DNA from: Oscillospiraceae bacterium
GTDB lineage: Bacteria > Bacillota > Clostridia > Oscillospirales > Oscillospiraceae
Assembly: GCA_021202845.1 (NCBI GenBank)
Contig: JAJQCF010000030.1
Span: 1-64,000, forward strand
Reading direction: 5' to 3'
DNA length: 64,000 bases
Shown: one piece after another, positions 24,207 through 33,196 of the stretch
Layout: each line of letters opens with the position of its first letter
How positions within the stretch are numbered: position 1 is the stretch's first letter
Made by a program: the position numbers and the translations under genes
The notes under the pieces: generated by a model
Database searches by the model: none
What the model was told of the DNA's origin: nothing
Seen by the model: the letters and a program-made list of their open reading frames with translations, nothing else

Positions 24207-25004
24207 ATGAAGAAAATGGCTTTTATAGGCGTTGGCAACATGGGCGGCGCCATTGTACGCGCGGTCTGCACGGGCTGCGACGCGGGCGAGATTTACGTCT
24301 GCGACCACTCCGCGGAGAAAATGGCCGCGCTGGCCGCCGAGACGGGCTGCCAAACCGCTGCCTCTGCCGCCGAGTGCGCCGAGGGCGCGAAGTACGTTGT
24401 CATCGGCGTGAAGCCCAACGGCGTGCGCGCGCTGCTGCAAAGCCTCTCGAACGTTCTGGCGGAGGAGCAAATTATAGTTTCCATGGCCGCCGGTGTGACG
24501 GGCGCGGCTATCTCCGAGGCCGCGGGGCACGGCTGCCCCGTGGTGCGCATTATCCCCAACACCCCCTGCGCCATCGGCAAGGGCCTTATGCTGCTCTGCC
24601 CCTGCAATGCGGGCGCGGAGGCGGCTCTGCCGGAGCTGAAAACGCTGCTCGCCCCCTGCGGGCTCGTGGGGCAGACTGACGAGGCGCACGCCGACGCCTG
24701 CATGACCGCGGCCGGCTGCGTGCCCGCTTTTGCCTATATGTTCATCGAGGCGCTGGCGGACGGCGCGGTGCTGACCGGCCTGCCGCGCGCAGACGCCACG
24801 TTGCTGGCGGCGCAGGCTGTGCTGGGCGCGGCGGCAATGGTGCTGGCCACGGGTCAGTCCCCTGCCCAGCTCAAGGACGCGGTCTGCTCCCCGGGCGGCT
24901 CGACCATAGAGGGCGTGCGCGCGCTGGAGCAGCGTGCCTTCCGCGGTGCCGCCATAGCCGCCGTGGACGAGGCGTACAGGAAAAACGCCTCCATGGGCAA
25001 GTGA
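24207..25004 (+). CDS. proC: Pyrroline-5-carboxylate reductase
   Basis: A 265-residue cytosolic enzyme performing the last step of proline synthesis, reducing pyrroline-5-carboxylate with NAD(P)H. The Rossmann start IGVGNMGGAI lies near residue 6; the family signature is the C-terminal SPGGSTIEGVRALE. RIIPNTPCAIGKG lies in the middle. It follows the rnf terminator with its own ribosome site AAAGGAGA. The next gene, a rhomboid protease, begins seven bases after the stop, so they are probably cotranscribed. No other proline genes are near. Confidence 0.95.
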   Translation: MKKMAFIGVGNMGGAIVRAVCTGCDAGEIYVCDHSAEKMAALAAETGCQTAASAAECAEGAKYVVIGVKPNGVRALLQSLSNVLAEEQIIVSMAAGVTGAAISEAAGHGCPVVRIIPNTPCAIGKGLMLLCPCNAGAEAALPELKTLLAPCGLVGQTDEAHADACMTAAGCVPAFAYMFIEALADGAVLTGLPRADATLLAAQAVLGAAAMVLATGQSPAQLKDAVCSPGGSTIEGVRALEQRAFRGAAIAAVDEAYRKNASMGK

Positions 25005-25011
25005 CGCGCGC

Positions 25012-25584
25012 ATGAAAAAGAGAAAGATAATTTTCCAGTACAACGCGCCGTTCACGCTGACGTTCGCGCTCATCTCGCTAATAGCGCTCATTCTCGGCTG
25101 GCTGACCGACGGCGCGACGACAACGAAATTCTTCTGCGTCTACCGCTCCTCGCTCACCGACCCGCTGACCTATCTGCGCTTTTTCACCCACACGCTCGGC
25201 CACGCGAGCCTCAGCCACTACACGGGCAACATCCTGCTGCTGCTCGTGCTGGGCCCGGGGCTGGAGGAGCGCTACGGCAGCCGCTCAATTTTCTTCGCCA
25301 CGCTGATAACGGCGCTCGTGTCGGGACTCGTGCAGTGGATATTCTTCCCCTCCGTCGCGCTGCTGGGCGCCAGCGGGGTTGTGTTTATGATGATTATCAT
25401 GGCCTCGCTGGGCGGCGCGCGCGGCGACGGCATACCCCTGACGCTGATATTCGTGTTCCTGTTCTACGTCGGCGAGGAGGTCTACGACGGTATATTTGTC
25501 TCGGACAACATCTCCCAGCTCACCCATATAGTAGGCGGCATCTGCGGCGCGGTCTTGGGCATGTCCCTGCGCCGGAGAAGCTGA
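25012..25584 (+). CDS. Rhomboid-family intramembrane serine protease
   Basis: A 190-residue membrane protein with six predicted helices. The catalytic motif GASGVVFMM carries the serine, a C-terminal helix has LTHIVGG with the catalytic histidine, and the earlier helix has HASLSHYTGN, the rhomboid HxxxN element. It cleaves membrane proteins within the bilayer; substrates are unknown. It lacks extra cytosolic domains and is slightly short. It lies directly behind proC with no functional link apparent. Confidence 0.87.
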   Translation: MKKRKIIFQYNAPFTLTFALISLIALILGWLTDGATTTKFFCVYRSSLTDPLTYLRFFTHTLGHASLSHYTGNILLLLVLGPGLEERYGSRSIFFATLITALVSGLVQWIFFPSVALLGASGVVFMMIIMASLGGARGDGIPLTLIFVFLFYVGEEVYDGIFVSDNISQLTHIVGGICGAVLGMSLRRRS

Positions 25585-25735
25585 AAGCGCGGCGGGAAAA
25601 TTGGAAATCGGTTGAATTCGTATACCTTCACAGTTTGCAGCCGATAATAATTATTCCGCTTTGACGATTTGCACATTTTCCGCCTCGTTTCATACATTTA
25701 TATCCAAAATTTCGGCTAAAAATATCCAAAAAATT

Positions 25736-25757
25736 GAGCGTCAATTTCTTGACGCTC
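25736..25757 (+). terminator. Hairpin before the alcohol dehydrogenase promoter
   Basis: GAGCGTCAA (25736-25744) pairs with TTGACGCTC (25749-25757) and is followed by an AT-rich tract; it probably ends proC-rhomboid transcripts. The rest of 25585-25735 holds nothing recognisable. Confidence 0.55.
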
Positions 25758-25775
25758 CCGTTATTTTAATAACGC

Positions 25776-25805
25776 TTGACTTTTATATTTTGCCTATGCT
25801 AATAT
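25776..25805 (+). promoter_or_regulatory. Promoter of the alcohol dehydrogenase gene
   Basis: TTGACT (25776-25781), 18 bases, TAATAT (25800-25805). A short ACCGG/CCGGT hairpin lies in the leader before AGGAGG. Confidence 0.55.
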
Positions 25806-25861
25806 AAAAATGCAAACCGGTGCAAAAGCCGGTAAAGATTCCAACAATAGGAGGCAAGAAT

Positions 25862-26920
25862 ATGAAAGGCTATGCAATGCTCAGAATCGGGGAAACCGGC
25901 TGGATTGAAAAGGAGCGTCCCGCCTGCGGCCCCATAGACGCGATATGCCGCCCGCTGGCCGTCGCCATATGCACGTCTGATGTCCATACGGTCTACGAGG
26001 GCGCTATCGGCGACCGCCACAACATGATTTTGGGACACGAGTGCTGCGCGGAGGTCGTGGAGGTCGGTTCCGAGGTCAAGGACTTCAAGCCCGGCGACAA
26101 GGTTCTCGTTCCCGCCATCACCCCCGACTGGAACTCCCTTGAGGCTCAGGCCGGATTTTCCATGCACTCCGGCGGGATGCTCGCCGGCTGGAAGTTCTCC
26201 AACTTCAAAGACGGCGTTTTCGGCGAGTATTTCCACGTAAACGACGCCGACGGCAACCTCGCCCTGCTGCCCGAGGGCATGAGCCTTGCGGATGCCTGTA
26301 TGCTCTCCGATATGGTACCCACCGGCTTCCACGCGGCGGAGCAGGCCGACGTGCAGTTCGGCGACACAGTGCTGGTTATCGGCATCGGCCCCGTGGGTCT
26401 TATGGCCGTTGCGGGCGCTAACCTGCGCGGCGCTTCCCGCATCATCGCCGTCGGCACCCGCCCCGTCTGCGTCGCCGCCGCCAAGCAGTACGGCGCGACC
26501 GACTTCATCAGCTACAAAAACGGCAGCATTTCCGAGCAGGTTATGGCTATGACCGGCGGCAAGGGCGTTGACAGAGTCTGCATGGCCGGCGGCACTGTAG
26601 CCACGTTCGAGGAGGCGGTCAAGGCCGTCAAACCGGGCGGGCGCATAGGCAACGTCAACTACCTCGGCTCCGGCGAGTTTGTGACCATTCCGCGCGTTGA
26701 ATGGGGCGCGGGCATGGGTCACAAGGTCATCAGCGGCGGACTTATGCCGGGCGGACGCCTGCGCATGGAGAAGCTCGCCACGCTCATCACCAGCGGCAGA
26801 TTAGACGTGTCGCCCATGAGCACCCACGTATTCAACGGCTGGGAGCACGTTGATGAGGCGCTGCAGCTCATGCGCGCCAAGCCCGCCGACCTCATCAAGC
26901 CGGTTGTCATCATCGACTGA
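25862..26920 (+). CDS. Zinc-dependent secondary alcohol dehydrogenase (NADP-type)
   Basis: A 352-residue cytosolic medium-chain dehydrogenase, closely resembling the NADP(H)-linked 2-propanol/2-butanol dehydrogenases of Clostridium beijerinckii and Thermoanaerobacter. Zinc ligands are visible in CTSDVHT and GHECCAEV, with the aspartate of SDMVPTGFH. The cofactor loop VGTRPVCVAAAKQYGATDFISY keeps the arginine and tyrosine that bind the NADP phosphate. The ATG at 25862 follows AGGAGG. It likely interconverts ketones and secondary alcohols or aldehydes as an electron sink. Monocistronic, with its own promoter and terminator. Confidence 0.92.
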   Translation: MKGYAMLRIGETGWIEKERPACGPIDAICRPLAVAICTSDVHTVYEGAIGDRHNMILGHECCAEVVEVGSEVKDFKPGDKVLVPAITPDWNSLEAQAGFSMHSGGMLAGWKFSNFKDGVFGEYFHVNDADGNLALLPEGMSLADACMLSDMVPTGFHAAEQADVQFGDTVLVIGIGPVGLMAVAGANLRGASRIIAVGTRPVCVAAAKQYGATDFISYKNGSISEQVMAMTGGKGVDRVCMAGGTVATFEEAVKAVKPGGRIGNVNYLGSGEFVTIPRVEWGAGMGHKVISGGLMPGGRLRMEKLATLITSGRLDVSPMSTHVFNGWEHVDEALQLMRAKPADLIKPVVIID

Positions 26921-26954
26921 ACATAAAATTACGGTGCAAGACGCGCTATACAGC

Positions 26955-26992
26955 AAAGACGCCATTCAAGCCCCGCTTGTCTGGCGTCTTTT
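26955..26992 (+). terminator. Terminator of the alcohol dehydrogenase gene
   Basis: AAAGACGCC (26955-26963) pairs with GGCGTCTTT (26983-26991), then T. Confidence 0.7.
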
Positions 26993-27009
26993 AAACGCGG
27001 GAGGTAAAT

Positions 27010-27975
27010 TTGAAGATATTAGTGGTATCCGGCTTTTTGGGAGCGGGAAAGACGACGTTTATCCGCGCGCTCACCGAGGCGACGGGACAGGACTTCGCCG
27101 TATACGAAAACGAGCTTGGCGGCAGCGGCATCGACGCCGAGGCGCTCAGGCGCGACGAGCTGAGCGTGTGGGAATCGACGGAAAACTGCATCTGCTGCAC
27201 GGGCAGCTCCGACTTCGCCAACGCCGTGCTGACAATCTCCAACGCCATTGACCCCGAATTTTTGGTGGTGGAACCGAGCGGCGCGGCCAAGCTGGGCGCG
27301 CTGCTGGAGACGATAGGCCGCGTCTGCTACGAGCATATCGCGCTCCTGCGCCCCGTAACGCTCGTGGACTGCCGCGCCTACGCCTCCCAGCGCGCAGCCG
27401 CGCCGGAGCTATGGGCAGACCAGATACGCAGCGCGGGAACTCTTGTCTGCACTAAGGGCGAAAATCTGCTCCCCGCGGAGCTGACGGCGCTCACGGCGCT
27501 GCTGCGGGAGCTGAACCCGACGGCTGAGATCCTGACGGAGCCTTACTCAAGCGCTCCCGCGGAGTGGTGGCACAGCCTGCTGACCACGCCCGCGGAAAAG
27601 CTGCGGCAGGCGCAGTCCTCCGCGGAGCCGGAGAACATTGAGCAGCTGACCCTCACTCCCGCGGAGCTGCCCTCGCCCGCACACCTTGTGAGCCTGCTGG
27701 ACGACATAGTCCGCGGCGAGTACGGCCTCATAATGCGCGCCAAGGGCATAGTGCGCTGCGGCGGGCAGTGCTGCAGGTTTGACGTGGTGCAGCAGACGTG
27801 GAGCGTCACGGGCGCAGAAAGCGGCGCCGACACCTCCGCCGTGTTCATAGGTCAATCCCTCCGCCGCTCCGCCCTGCGCCGAAGAATCCTCCGCCAAACC
27901 GAAGCCACCCGCCACGACCTCCGCCGCCGCCTGACAAGCGGCAGCAAACAAGGCAGCAGACGGCAAGTGAAGTAA
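27010..27975 (+). CDS. CobW/G3E-family metallochaperone GTPase
   Basis: A 321-residue P-loop GTPase of the G3E family. The P-loop GFLGAGKTT is at residues 8-16, the metal motif CICC near 60 (ENCICCTG), and VVEPSGAAK supplies the switch region. Such proteins deliver Zn, Co, Fe or nitrile-hydratase metals. The C-terminal CobW domain is divergent. The start is TTG at 27010, preceded by GGGAGG; no ATG is near. The gene begins right after the alcohol dehydrogenase terminator. A client is not evident, although the zinc-dependent dehydrogenase is its neighbour. Confidence 0.85.
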   Translation: MKILVVSGFLGAGKTTFIRALTEATGQDFAVYENELGGSGIDAEALRRDELSVWESTENCICCTGSSDFANAVLTISNAIDPEFLVVEPSGAAKLGALLETIGRVCYEHIALLRPVTLVDCRAYASQRAAAPELWADQIRSAGTLVCTKGENLLPAELTALTALLRELNPTAEILTEPYSSAPAEWWHSLLTTPAEKLRQAQSSAEPENIEQLTLTPAELPSPAHLVSLLDDIVRGEYGLIMRAKGIVRCGGQCCRFDVVQQTWSVTGAESGADTSAVFIGQSLRRSALRRRILRQTEATRHDLRRRLTSGSKQGSRRQVK

Positions 27976-27991
27976 ATAGACATCAAAAACC

Positions 27992-28024
27992 GGCGCGGAC
28001 GGGGCGCAATGCTCCGTCCGCGCC
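27992..28024. terminator. GC-rich hairpin between CobW and GH25 genes
   Basis: GGCGCGGACGG (27992-28002) pairs with CCGTCCGCGCC (28014-28024). There is no T run on the plus side; the A run before it would give T on the minus strand. Confidence 0.5.
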
Positions 28025-28068
28025 TCTGCGCTCTGCCGCTCTTTGCCGAGAACGTAATCATTCCACGG

Positions 28069-28096
28069 TTGCAATTTAAGCTGTTTCGGTTATAAT
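28069..28096 (+). promoter_or_regulatory. Promoter of the GH25 lipoprotein gene
   Basis: TTGCAA (28069-28074), 16 bases, TATAAT (28091-28096). Transcription from it would begin near 28103, after the ATG at 28099. Confidence 0.55.
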
Positions 28097-28098
28097 AG

Positions 28099-29154
28099 AT
28101 GTCGAAACCGGTCGAAGGTGGGATTTTTCTGAAAAGGCAATCTTGGATTATAATATCTTCTTACATACTCGCGCTGGCGCTGCTCTGCTCCGGCTGCGGG
28201 GCGCAGGTGCAGGAGGAGGTAGCGGCTACCGTTGACCCCTATGCGGGCATGGTGCAGGTCGAAAGCGGGCTCGGCACGCTCATGTGGGCCAAGCTCTACG
28301 ACGAGGCGGGGCTGAACACGCTGGACGCCGACCTGTTTTACTCCGACGGCACGTTTTTGACCTACGCGGGGACGGACTGCCGCGCCAAGTGCGGCGTGGA
28401 CGTAAGCGAGCACCAGCTGGACATCGACTGGGAGGCCGTGGCGGGCACTGGCGCGGACTTTGCCGTGCTGCGCGCCGGTTACAGGGGCTACAGCGAGGGC
28501 GGGCTGTATGAGGACGCCTACTTCGCCGAGAACCTCACGGGCGCGCTGGCCGCGGGGCTGGAGGTCGGCATATACTTCTTCTCCCAAGCGATAAACGAGG
28601 ATGAGGCGCGCGAGGAGGCCGAGTATGCGCTGGAGCTGCTGTCCGCCGCGGGCATATCCGACCCCGAGGCGCTGGCGCTGCCCGTGTTCTTCGACTGGGA
28701 ACCTATCGGCACAGAGCCCGCCCGCACCGACGACGTGAGCGGCGAGACGCTGACAGCCTGCGCGCTGGCGTTCTGCGAGGTCATAGAGGCCGCGGGCTAC
28801 AGCTCCGGCATATACACCGACCGCTACACCGCCTACTACAGCTACAATTTGGACGACATAGCCGCCAAGACGCTCTGGATTAGCGCGGCGGGCGACGCGC
28901 CGGACTTCTACTACGCCTTTGACTTCTGGCAGTACAGCTTCACCGGCAGCGTGGACGGCATACAGGGCGAGGTTGACCTCGATTTGTGGTTTATCCCCGC
29001 GTCCGAAGCCGCCGAGACCACGCCGTCGCCCGAAGAAGCGGAGCCGACGGCGGCCGCGGAGGCAGAAACAGAGACGGCGGATTCCGCTGATGCAGAACCC
29101 GCCGCCTTGGTGGAAGACGTTTCGCTTGAAAACGCTGTAGTGTTTGACGGTTAA
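28099..29154 (+). CDS. GH25 (lysozyme/muramidase) lipoprotein
   Basis: A cell-surface muramidase. After a short basic start comes a hydrophobic segment ending in LLCSGCG, a lipoprotein signal with slightly unusual position -3. The GH25 domain follows from about residue 95 (KCGVDVSEHQLDIDWEAV, AVLRAGYRGY, VFFDWEP with the catalytic Asp and Glu, YTDRYTAYY). The last 45 residues are Glu/Ala/Thr-rich. The start is doubtful: a TATAAT three bases before ATG 28099 implies that the true start is further in, possibly the CTG at 28129 after GGTGGG. It hydrolyses peptidoglycan glycan chains at the outer face. Confidence 0.85.
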   Translation: MSKPVEGGIFLKRQSWIIISSYILALALLCSGCGAQVQEEVAATVDPYAGMVQVESGLGTLMWAKLYDEAGLNTLDADLFYSDGTFLTYAGTDCRAKCGVDVSEHQLDIDWEAVAGTGADFAVLRAGYRGYSEGGLYEDAYFAENLTGALAAGLEVGIYFFSQAINEDEAREEAEYALELLSAAGISDPEALALPVFFDWEPIGTEPARTDDVSGETLTACALAFCEVIEAAGYSSGIYTDRYTAYYSYNLDDIAAKTLWISAAGDAPDFYYAFDFWQYSFTGSVDGIQGEVDLDLWFIPASEAAETTPSPEEAEPTAAAEAETETADSADAEPAALVEDVSLENAVVFDG

Positions 29155-29681
29155 TCCCAGTCCTTCTGCACTTCCGCAGCCGCGTCCTCGTTGACTATGG
29201 CGATTGCGGACAGCACCGTATCATAGAGCAGCGCAATGGTGAACACCGCCATTGACAGCGCCTCTACGTAGTAGAAGGGGTACAGGGGGATATACAGAAC
29301 CTCGGTCGTGTAGTTGGCGGCCAGCGCCACGTTGCCCTGCACGACTGCCGCCCATGCCAGCGCGCCCGCCGCCACGCAGGAGGCGATGCTGAGCAGGGTG
29401 AAAACGCCGAAGCGCACGGGGCGCGGGAACACCTTGATGACAAGGGTCATGTTGATGTGCTTTTTCTTCGTCTGCGCATAGGCAAAGGACGTGAACACCG
29501 CGCACATCAGCAGTCTCTGGGTCAGCTCGTAGCTGCCGACGACGGGGGTGTTGAAGAACTTTGTCAGTATAACGTCAATCGTGTTCAGCAGCATCATAAT
29601 CGTGACGAGGACAAAGCTAATCCAGCCGACAAAAATGGTGACCTTGCTGATAATATTGCCTACCTTGTGTAAAGCCTGCAT
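29151..29681 (-). CDS. TRAP transporter small permease (DctQ)
   Basis: A 176-residue membrane protein with four predicted helices, the small permease of a tripartite ATP-independent periplasmic transporter. TFVGWISFVLVTIMMLLNTIDV and AYAQTKKKHINMTL are characteristic of DctQ. It is the last gene of the transporter operon on this strand. The order binding protein, large permease, small permease is unusual; most operons place DctQ second. Na+-driven uptake of an organic acid is expected, but the substrate is unknown. It converges on the GH25 gene and overlaps its stop by four bases. Confidence 0.9.
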   Translation of the reverse strand: MQALHKVGNIISKVTIFVGWISFVLVTIMMLLNTIDVILTKFFNTPVVGSYELTQRLLMCAVFTSFAYAQTKKKHINMTLVIKVFPRPVRFGVFTLLSIASCVAAGALAWAAVVQGNVALAANYTTEVLYIPLYPFYYVEALSMAVFTIALLYDTVLSAIAIVNEDAAAEVQKDWD

Positions 29682-29697
29682 TGCTCTTTTCCTCCCC

Positions 29698-31023
29698 TCA
29701 CGCCATCAAATTCGGCAGCCAGAGCACGATGTTGGGGAACACGGTGACAAGGGCAATGGCGACAAACACGGTGATGACAAACGGTATCGCGCCCTTGTAT
29801 ATTGTCCCCAGCGGAATATCCTTGGCTATGCCGCTGATGATAAAGCAGTTAAGACCCACGGGCGGGGAAATTGCGCCCAGCTCCATGACCATAATGACAT
29901 AGATGCCGAACCAGACGGCGTCGAAGCCGAGCTCCGTGACTATCGGCAGGAATATCGGCACAGTGAGCATAATCATGGGCATTTCGTCCATTATCATGCC
30001 GAGGAACAGATAAACTACTGTCATCAGCGCGATAATTATATACGGCGAAACGTCCAGACCGCCAATCCAGCCCGCCAGTGTGGCGGGTATTTTTGTTATG
30101 GCGAGCATCTTGCAGAACACGCTGGCGCCAATCATAATGAGCAGCGTCATGGCGAAGGTCTGTATGGTTGTCCACATGGCCTCCTTGTAGTGCAGCCAGA
30201 AGTCGCGCAGCTTGCGGTCGCTGTGGCGGAAGATGTTCCACGCCATGAGCAGCATGGCTACAAACGCGCCGACAGCCGCCGCTTGGTTGACGGAGAATAT
30301 GCCGGTAAACATACCGCCCAGCACGATGCCGAACAGAATGACAACCGGTACAAGGTTTATAAGGGAAACAAAGCGCTCCTTCCAAGTGAATTTCTCGCCC
30401 TTGGGAGCCTTGCTGTGGTCGAACAGAACTATGAGCACAATGGTGATGATGCACAGCACCGCCATCATTATGCCGGGCACGACGCCCGCTATGAACTCCG
30501 TGCCGATTGAAGTCTCCGCCATAATGCAGTAGACAATCATCGGGGTGGAGGGGGGAATAAGCACGCCCAGCGTACCGCCCATGGCAATGGAGCCGGTGCA
30601 GAGCTTGTCGTCATAGCCGTAGCGCTTCATTTCTGGTATAGCTATGGTGCCCATTGTGGCGCAGGTCGCGGCGCAGGAGCCGCAGATAGCACCGAATCCG
30701 GCGCAGGCCGCCACCGTTGCGCAGGCGAGAGCGCCGGGCAGACGGTTCAGCCACTTGTTGGCCGTGTCATAGAGGCCGGAGGAAAGTCCGGCGTGGAAGG
30801 CAAAGTTGCCCATTAGTATAAAAAGCGGCACAACCATGAATGAGTATGTGCTCGCCTGTGTAGCGGGGTCTGTGCGCAGAAGGGCGAGAGCCGCGGTCGG
30901 GTTTACCACCAGCGCATAGCCGATGAAGCCCATCATAAGCAGCGCAAGGCCGATGTTCATGCCGAGGAATATGAGGACAATGAACGTCACAACGCACAGC
31001 ACGCCTATCGTTAAAGCTGTCAT
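29698..31023 (-). CDS. TRAP transporter large permease (DctM)
   Basis: A 441-residue, about 12-helix transporter subunit. It has the DctM hallmarks TACAGFGAICGSCAATCATMGTIAIPEM-like segment near residue 110-135 and GTLGVLIPPSTPMIVY near 155, and the second repeat GAISPPVGLN near the C-terminus. This subunit forms the Na+-coupled pathway. The ATG at 31023 follows an A/G-rich ribosome site (GGGAGATATAATCA). It lies between dctP, from which a hairpin separates it, and dctQ, 16 bases downstream. Confidence 0.94.
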   Translation of the reverse strand: MTALTIGVLCVVTFIVLIFLGMNIGLALLMMGFIGYALVVNPTAALALLRTDPATQASTYSFMVVPLFILMGNFAFHAGLSSGLYDTANKWLNRLPGALACATVAACAGFGAICGSCAATCATMGTIAIPEMKRYGYDDKLCTGSIAMGGTLGVLIPPSTPMIVYCIMAETSIGTEFIAGVVPGIMMAVLCIITIVLIVLFDHSKAPKGEKFTWKERFVSLINLVPVVILFGIVLGGMFTGIFSVNQAAAVGAFVAMLLMAWNIFRHSDRKLRDFWLHYKEAMWTTIQTFAMTLLIMIGASVFCKMLAITKIPATLAGWIGGLDVSPYIIIALMTVVYLFLGMIMDEMPMIMLTVPIFLPIVTELGFDAVWFGIYVIMVMELGAISPPVGLNCFIISGIAKDIPLGTIYKGAIPFVITVFVAIALVTVFPNIVLWLPNLMA

Positions 31024-31079
31024 TGATTATATCTCCCTATTTCCGTGGGTTTGTGGAATTTAGCATGACAAAATCACAC

Positions 31080-31105
31080 CCTCTCCCGCCCGAAAGCGGG
31101 AGAGG
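31080..31105 (-). terminator. Attenuator-like hairpin between dctP and dctM
   Basis: CCTCTCCCGC (31080-31089) pairs with GCGGGAGAGG (31096-31105). It stands within the operon, downstream of the solute-binding protein, so it probably lets binding protein exceed permease. Confidence 0.6.
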
Positions 31106-31123
31106 ATGCAGCTGCGGCTCGGT

Positions 31124-32248
31124 TTAGCCGGCGTACTGTTCGGCAAGAGCCTGTGCTGTTGCAAGGTACTCAGCGCCGTCCAGAGTGTCGCTGGTGATGC
31201 CCTCTGCCCAAGTCGCGGCATACTCGTCAGCAGCGACCTTCATTTCGGCAACGGCTTCGTCGCTGAGCTCAACAAACTCGCCGCCCGCGGCGATTATAGT
31301 CTCTCTGGCGACCTCAACGTCCTCGGCAAAGCACTCGGCAGCGCCGATGCTGGCATCGTAGCCGGACAGCTCCTCGATTATCTCCTGATACTCGGCGGGC
31401 AGGCTGTTCCACTGGTCCCAGTTCATAATGAGTCCGAACGGGCCGTCATAGAGCGCGTAGTCGGTGTAGTATGCGGTAACGTCCTGCAGGCTGAAGTTGA
31501 CAATTCCGGCAGGCTCGAAGATGTAAGCGCTGATGTTGTTCTTTTCCAGAGCCTCGTAAACGTCTGTCGGGGCCATGGTTATCGGGCTGCCTCCCCAAGA
31601 TGTCAGAACATCGGTGATAGGTCCGCTCGGGCAGCGGATGGTGCGTCCCGCGAGGTCAGCCATGCTGGTGATGGGCGTGTCAGAGGAGGCCAGAATCATG
31701 CCCGGGTTGCCGTAGAGCATGAGCAGCTTGAACTGACTCCACTCCTCCTGCAGGTCGTCATAGGTGTTGTAGAGCTCCCAGAGAACCTCGGTGCTGACAA
31801 CGGGGTCGCCGAAGCCCTGCAGGGGCAGGTTGATAACGTCGCTCAGGGGGAACTGGCCGGAGTAGTAAGAGGTGTACAGCCAGCCGATGTCCACAGCGCC
31901 GGCAAGCACGTTGTCGCCGATGTCGGTGGCGGCGGAGAGCGTTGCGCTGCAGTAGAGGGTGATGGTCACGTGGCCGTCGGTGGCCTCGTTGATGGCGTCA
32001 GCCCACTCCTGAAGATAGATGGCGTTGGCCGTAGTCTCCGCGTCGTGCATGGAGAGGGTGAATTCATAGTCGCCGAGGTCGGCAACCTCGCCGCTGTCGG
32101 AAGTGGACGCACTGCTGTCACTGCTGGACGAGCTGCTGTCCGTGCTGCTGGAGCTGGAGCTGCTGGAGCCGCAGCCTGCGCAGAGCGCCAGAACGAGAGC
32201 CATTGCGAAAACGAGGGCAAGCGCTCTCTTCAGTTTCGTGTTTTTCAT
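31124..32248 (-). CDS. TRAP transporter solute-binding protein (DctP family)
   Basis: A 374-residue lipoprotein. The signal peptide is followed by the lipobox ALCAGCG, with the lipidated cysteine near residue 26. A serine-rich linker tethers the DctP domain to the membrane. Domain signatures include LGDYEFTLSMHDAETTANAIYL and the arginine-containing segment MADLAGRTIRCPSGPITDVL, where DctP proteins bind the carboxylate of the substrate. It is the first gene of the operon, with a near-consensus promoter. The ligand is unknown. Confidence 0.93.
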   Translation of the reverse strand: MKNTKLKRALALVFAMALVLALCAGCGSSSSSSSSTDSSSSSSDSSASTSDSGEVADLGDYEFTLSMHDAETTANAIYLQEWADAINEATDGHVTITLYCSATLSAATDIGDNVLAGAVDIGWLYTSYYSGQFPLSDVINLPLQGFGDPVVSTEVLWELYNTYDDLQEEWSQFKLLMLYGNPGMILASSDTPITSMADLAGRTIRCPSGPITDVLTSWGGSPITMAPTDVYEALEKNNISAYIFEPAGIVNFSLQDVTAYYTDYALYDGPFGLIMNWDQWNSLPAEYQEIIEELSGYDASIGAAECFAEDVEVARETIIAAGGEFVELSDEAVAEMKVAADEYAATWAEGITSDTLDGAEYLATAQALAEQYAG

Positions 32249-32318
32249 GTTCTTTCCTCCTTAGTATTTTGGCAGATTGCAATCATCCCGCCGCGCCGGA
32301 GCACGGTTTCGATTATGA

Positions 32319-32381
32319 CACAACAGTTAGTTGTGAACAATCTGTAAAAGTTATTATATCCGAACGCACCCGTCTTGTCAA
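32319..32381 (-). promoter_or_regulatory. Promoter and candidate operator of the TRAP operon
   Basis: On the minus strand TTGACA (32376-32381), 17 bases, TATAAT (32353-32358): a consensus promoter. Just downstream, CACAAC and GTTGTG (32319-32335) form an inverted repeat with a 5-base spacer. A similar half site CACAAGTTAAC overlaps the -35 region. These are candidate repressor sites. Nothing else was seen in 32249-32532 except the rubrerythrin terminator. Confidence 0.55.
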
Positions 32382-32460
32382 CACAAGTTAACTCCATTGC
32401 CAAACAAAACTTTATTGTCTTCTAAAACCTTTGGTTGTAGAAAAACCCAATATATACATA

Positions 32461-32492
32461 AAAAATCAGGGCACACCGCATGATGTGCCCCG
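32461..32492 (-). terminator. Terminator of the rubrerythrin gene
   Basis: On the minus strand GGGCACA and TGTGCCC (32470-32476 with 32485-32491) form a stem followed by six T. Confidence 0.8.
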
Positions 32493-32532
32493 ACGATGAA
32501 AAGAGGTTATAAAATTTGTGCGCCTTGACGGG

Positions 32533-33177
32533 TTAATAGTTTTCCGCCGCGACCTCGAACCAGCCCTGAGCGTGACCGCAGACGGGGCAGACCTCGGGAG
32601 CCTTGGTGCCGACGACAAGGTGGCCGCAGGCGCGGCACTCCCACATGACCTCGCCAATCTTCTCAAACACCTGCTGCATCTCCACGTTCTTCAGCAGCTT
32701 CAGGTAGCGTTCCTCGTGGCGCTTTTCGATAGCGCCCACGCGGCGGAACTTTTCCGCCAGCGCGGGGAAGCCCTCTTCCTCGGCCTCTCGCGCCATGCGG
32801 TCGTACATATCCGTCCACTCGTAGTTCTCGCCCTCGGCGGCGTGCTTGAGGTTTTCCTCCGTGGTGCCAATCTGCTCCAGCTCCTCGAACCACATCTCCG
32901 CGTGCTCGCGCTCGTTTCCGGCGGTCTTGAGGAACAAATCGGCAATCTGCTCAAATCCGGCCTTTTTCGCCTTCATAGCGAAGAAGCTGTACTTGGCGTG
33001 CGCTTGGCTCTCTCCGGCGAACGCCTCCCAGAGATTTTTTTCCGTCTTGGTGCCCTCGTAGGGGTTGGCAGTTACGGCAATCAGCTTGTCGCCGGTGGCC
33101 TTGCAGACGGGGCAGACGGCGGTTTTGATGTCGGCGGCCTCGAACTCCGCGCCGCAGACTATGCATTTGATTTTCAT
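32533..33177 (-). CDS. Rubrerythrin with rubredoxin-like domains at both ends
   Basis: A 214-residue non-haem iron protein that reduces peroxide in anaerobes. Residues 1-35 form a rubredoxin-like zinc/iron ribbon (CIVCGAEF...CPVCKATG); the centre is a four-helix ferritin-like diiron domain ([41 protein letters not shown]); the last 35 residues are a second rubredoxin domain ([10 protein letters not shown]...[10 protein letters not shown]). Classical rubrerythrin has only the C-terminal one. The ATG at 33177 follows AAGGAGA. It is monocistronic, with a palindromic operator over its promoter. Confidence 0.93.
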   Translation of the reverse strand: MKIKCIVCGAEFEAADIKTAVCPVCKATGDKLIAVTANPYEGTKTEKNLWEAFAGESQAHAKYSFFAMKAKKAGFEQIADLFLKTAGNEREHAEMWFEELEQIGTTEENLKHAAEGENYEWTDMYDRMAREAEEEGFPALAEKFRRVGAIEKRHEERYLKLLKNVEMQQVFEKIGEVMWECRACGHLVVGTKAPEVCPVCGHAQGWFEVAAENY

Positions 33178-33196
33178 TGTCAGCTCTCCTTTGTAA

